Positions 6,561-6,562 of a DNA stretch of 6,562 bases are shown here, one piece after another; the first letter of the stretch is position 1; every line of letters starts with the position of its first letter. The translations under genes and the position numbers were made by a program. The notes below the pieces were generated by a model, which saw nothing but the letters and a program-made list of their open reading frames with translations, was not told the DNA's origin and searched no databases. The stretch comes from Pseudomonadota bacterium. Its GTDB lineage: Bacteria > Pseudomonadota > Gammaproteobacteria > Pseudomonadales > Pseudohongiellaceae. The stretch covers positions 1 through 6,562 of the forward strand of contig JADFOC010000156.1 in assembly GCA_022563075.1 (NCBI GenBank). Direction: 5' to 3'.

Positions 6561-6562
6561 TT

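Larger units (their letters stand above)
6098..6562. other. Region upstream of the operon, no confident gene
   Basis: This stretch should contain the operon promoter. I find no pair of good -35 and -10 boxes on the minus strand; the best -10-like hexamer is TGTAAT (6179-6184), but it lacks a matching -35. A small imperfect hairpin CATGCTA/TAGGCATG (6183-6189 and 6195-6202, one bulge) overlaps it and might be a regulator site. No convincing PhoB box was seen. The short tract 6187-6258 reads on the minus strand as a 23-codon protein-like frame ending in TAG and may be a gene remnant or chance. A palindrome CGGGA-TT-TCCCG sits at 6400-6411. No tRNA, CRISPR or recognisable IS was seen. Confidence 0.5.

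Overview
The window carries one compact minus-strand gene cluster of four co-directional genes (positions 6097 down to 380). It is flanked on both sides by several hundred bases with little recognisable coding content. Signal peptides, an outer-membrane porin ending in Phe and the protein families present point to a Gram-negative bacterium, most likely a gammaproteobacterium, perhaps marine. That assignment rests on family recognition only; no rRNA or marker gene is present.

Layout in transcription order, right to left. 6562-6098: upstream region with no confident gene, an open frame running in from the right edge, and a good ribosome binding site just before the first gene. 6097-3011: a 1028-residue exported multidomain protein with a thrombospondin-3-like calcium motif, a swivelling phosphohistidine-type domain, an ATP-grasp PEP/pyruvate-binding (PPDK_N-type) domain, a PKD-like domain and an unknown C-terminal domain. 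2992-2177: a VTC-domain polyphosphate polymerase. 2186-1533: a DUF4956 multi-pass membrane protein. 1531-380: a phosphate-selective porin O/P family outer-membrane protein. 379-1: non-coding region with a clear imperfect inverted repeat (142-205), then an open frame running off the left edge.

The junctions are very tight: an 18-base gap, an overlap that includes an ATGA stop/start, and a TGA-G-ATG stop/start. This supports one operon with translational coupling. VTC-domain and DUF4956 proteins are, to my knowledge, common partners and often sit beside an exported CotH-type kinase. No CotH gene lies within this cluster; its place is taken by an exported dikinase-like protein whose order (His domain, then C-terminal-side ATP-grasp) resembles alpha-glucan water dikinase. 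With a phosphate-type porin in the same operon, the cluster suggests an envelope phosphorus system: polyphosphate made at the inner membrane by VTC/DUF4956, phosphate entry through the porin, and an exported phosphotransferase acting on a surface polymer or protein. The families are well supported; the joint pathway is inference.
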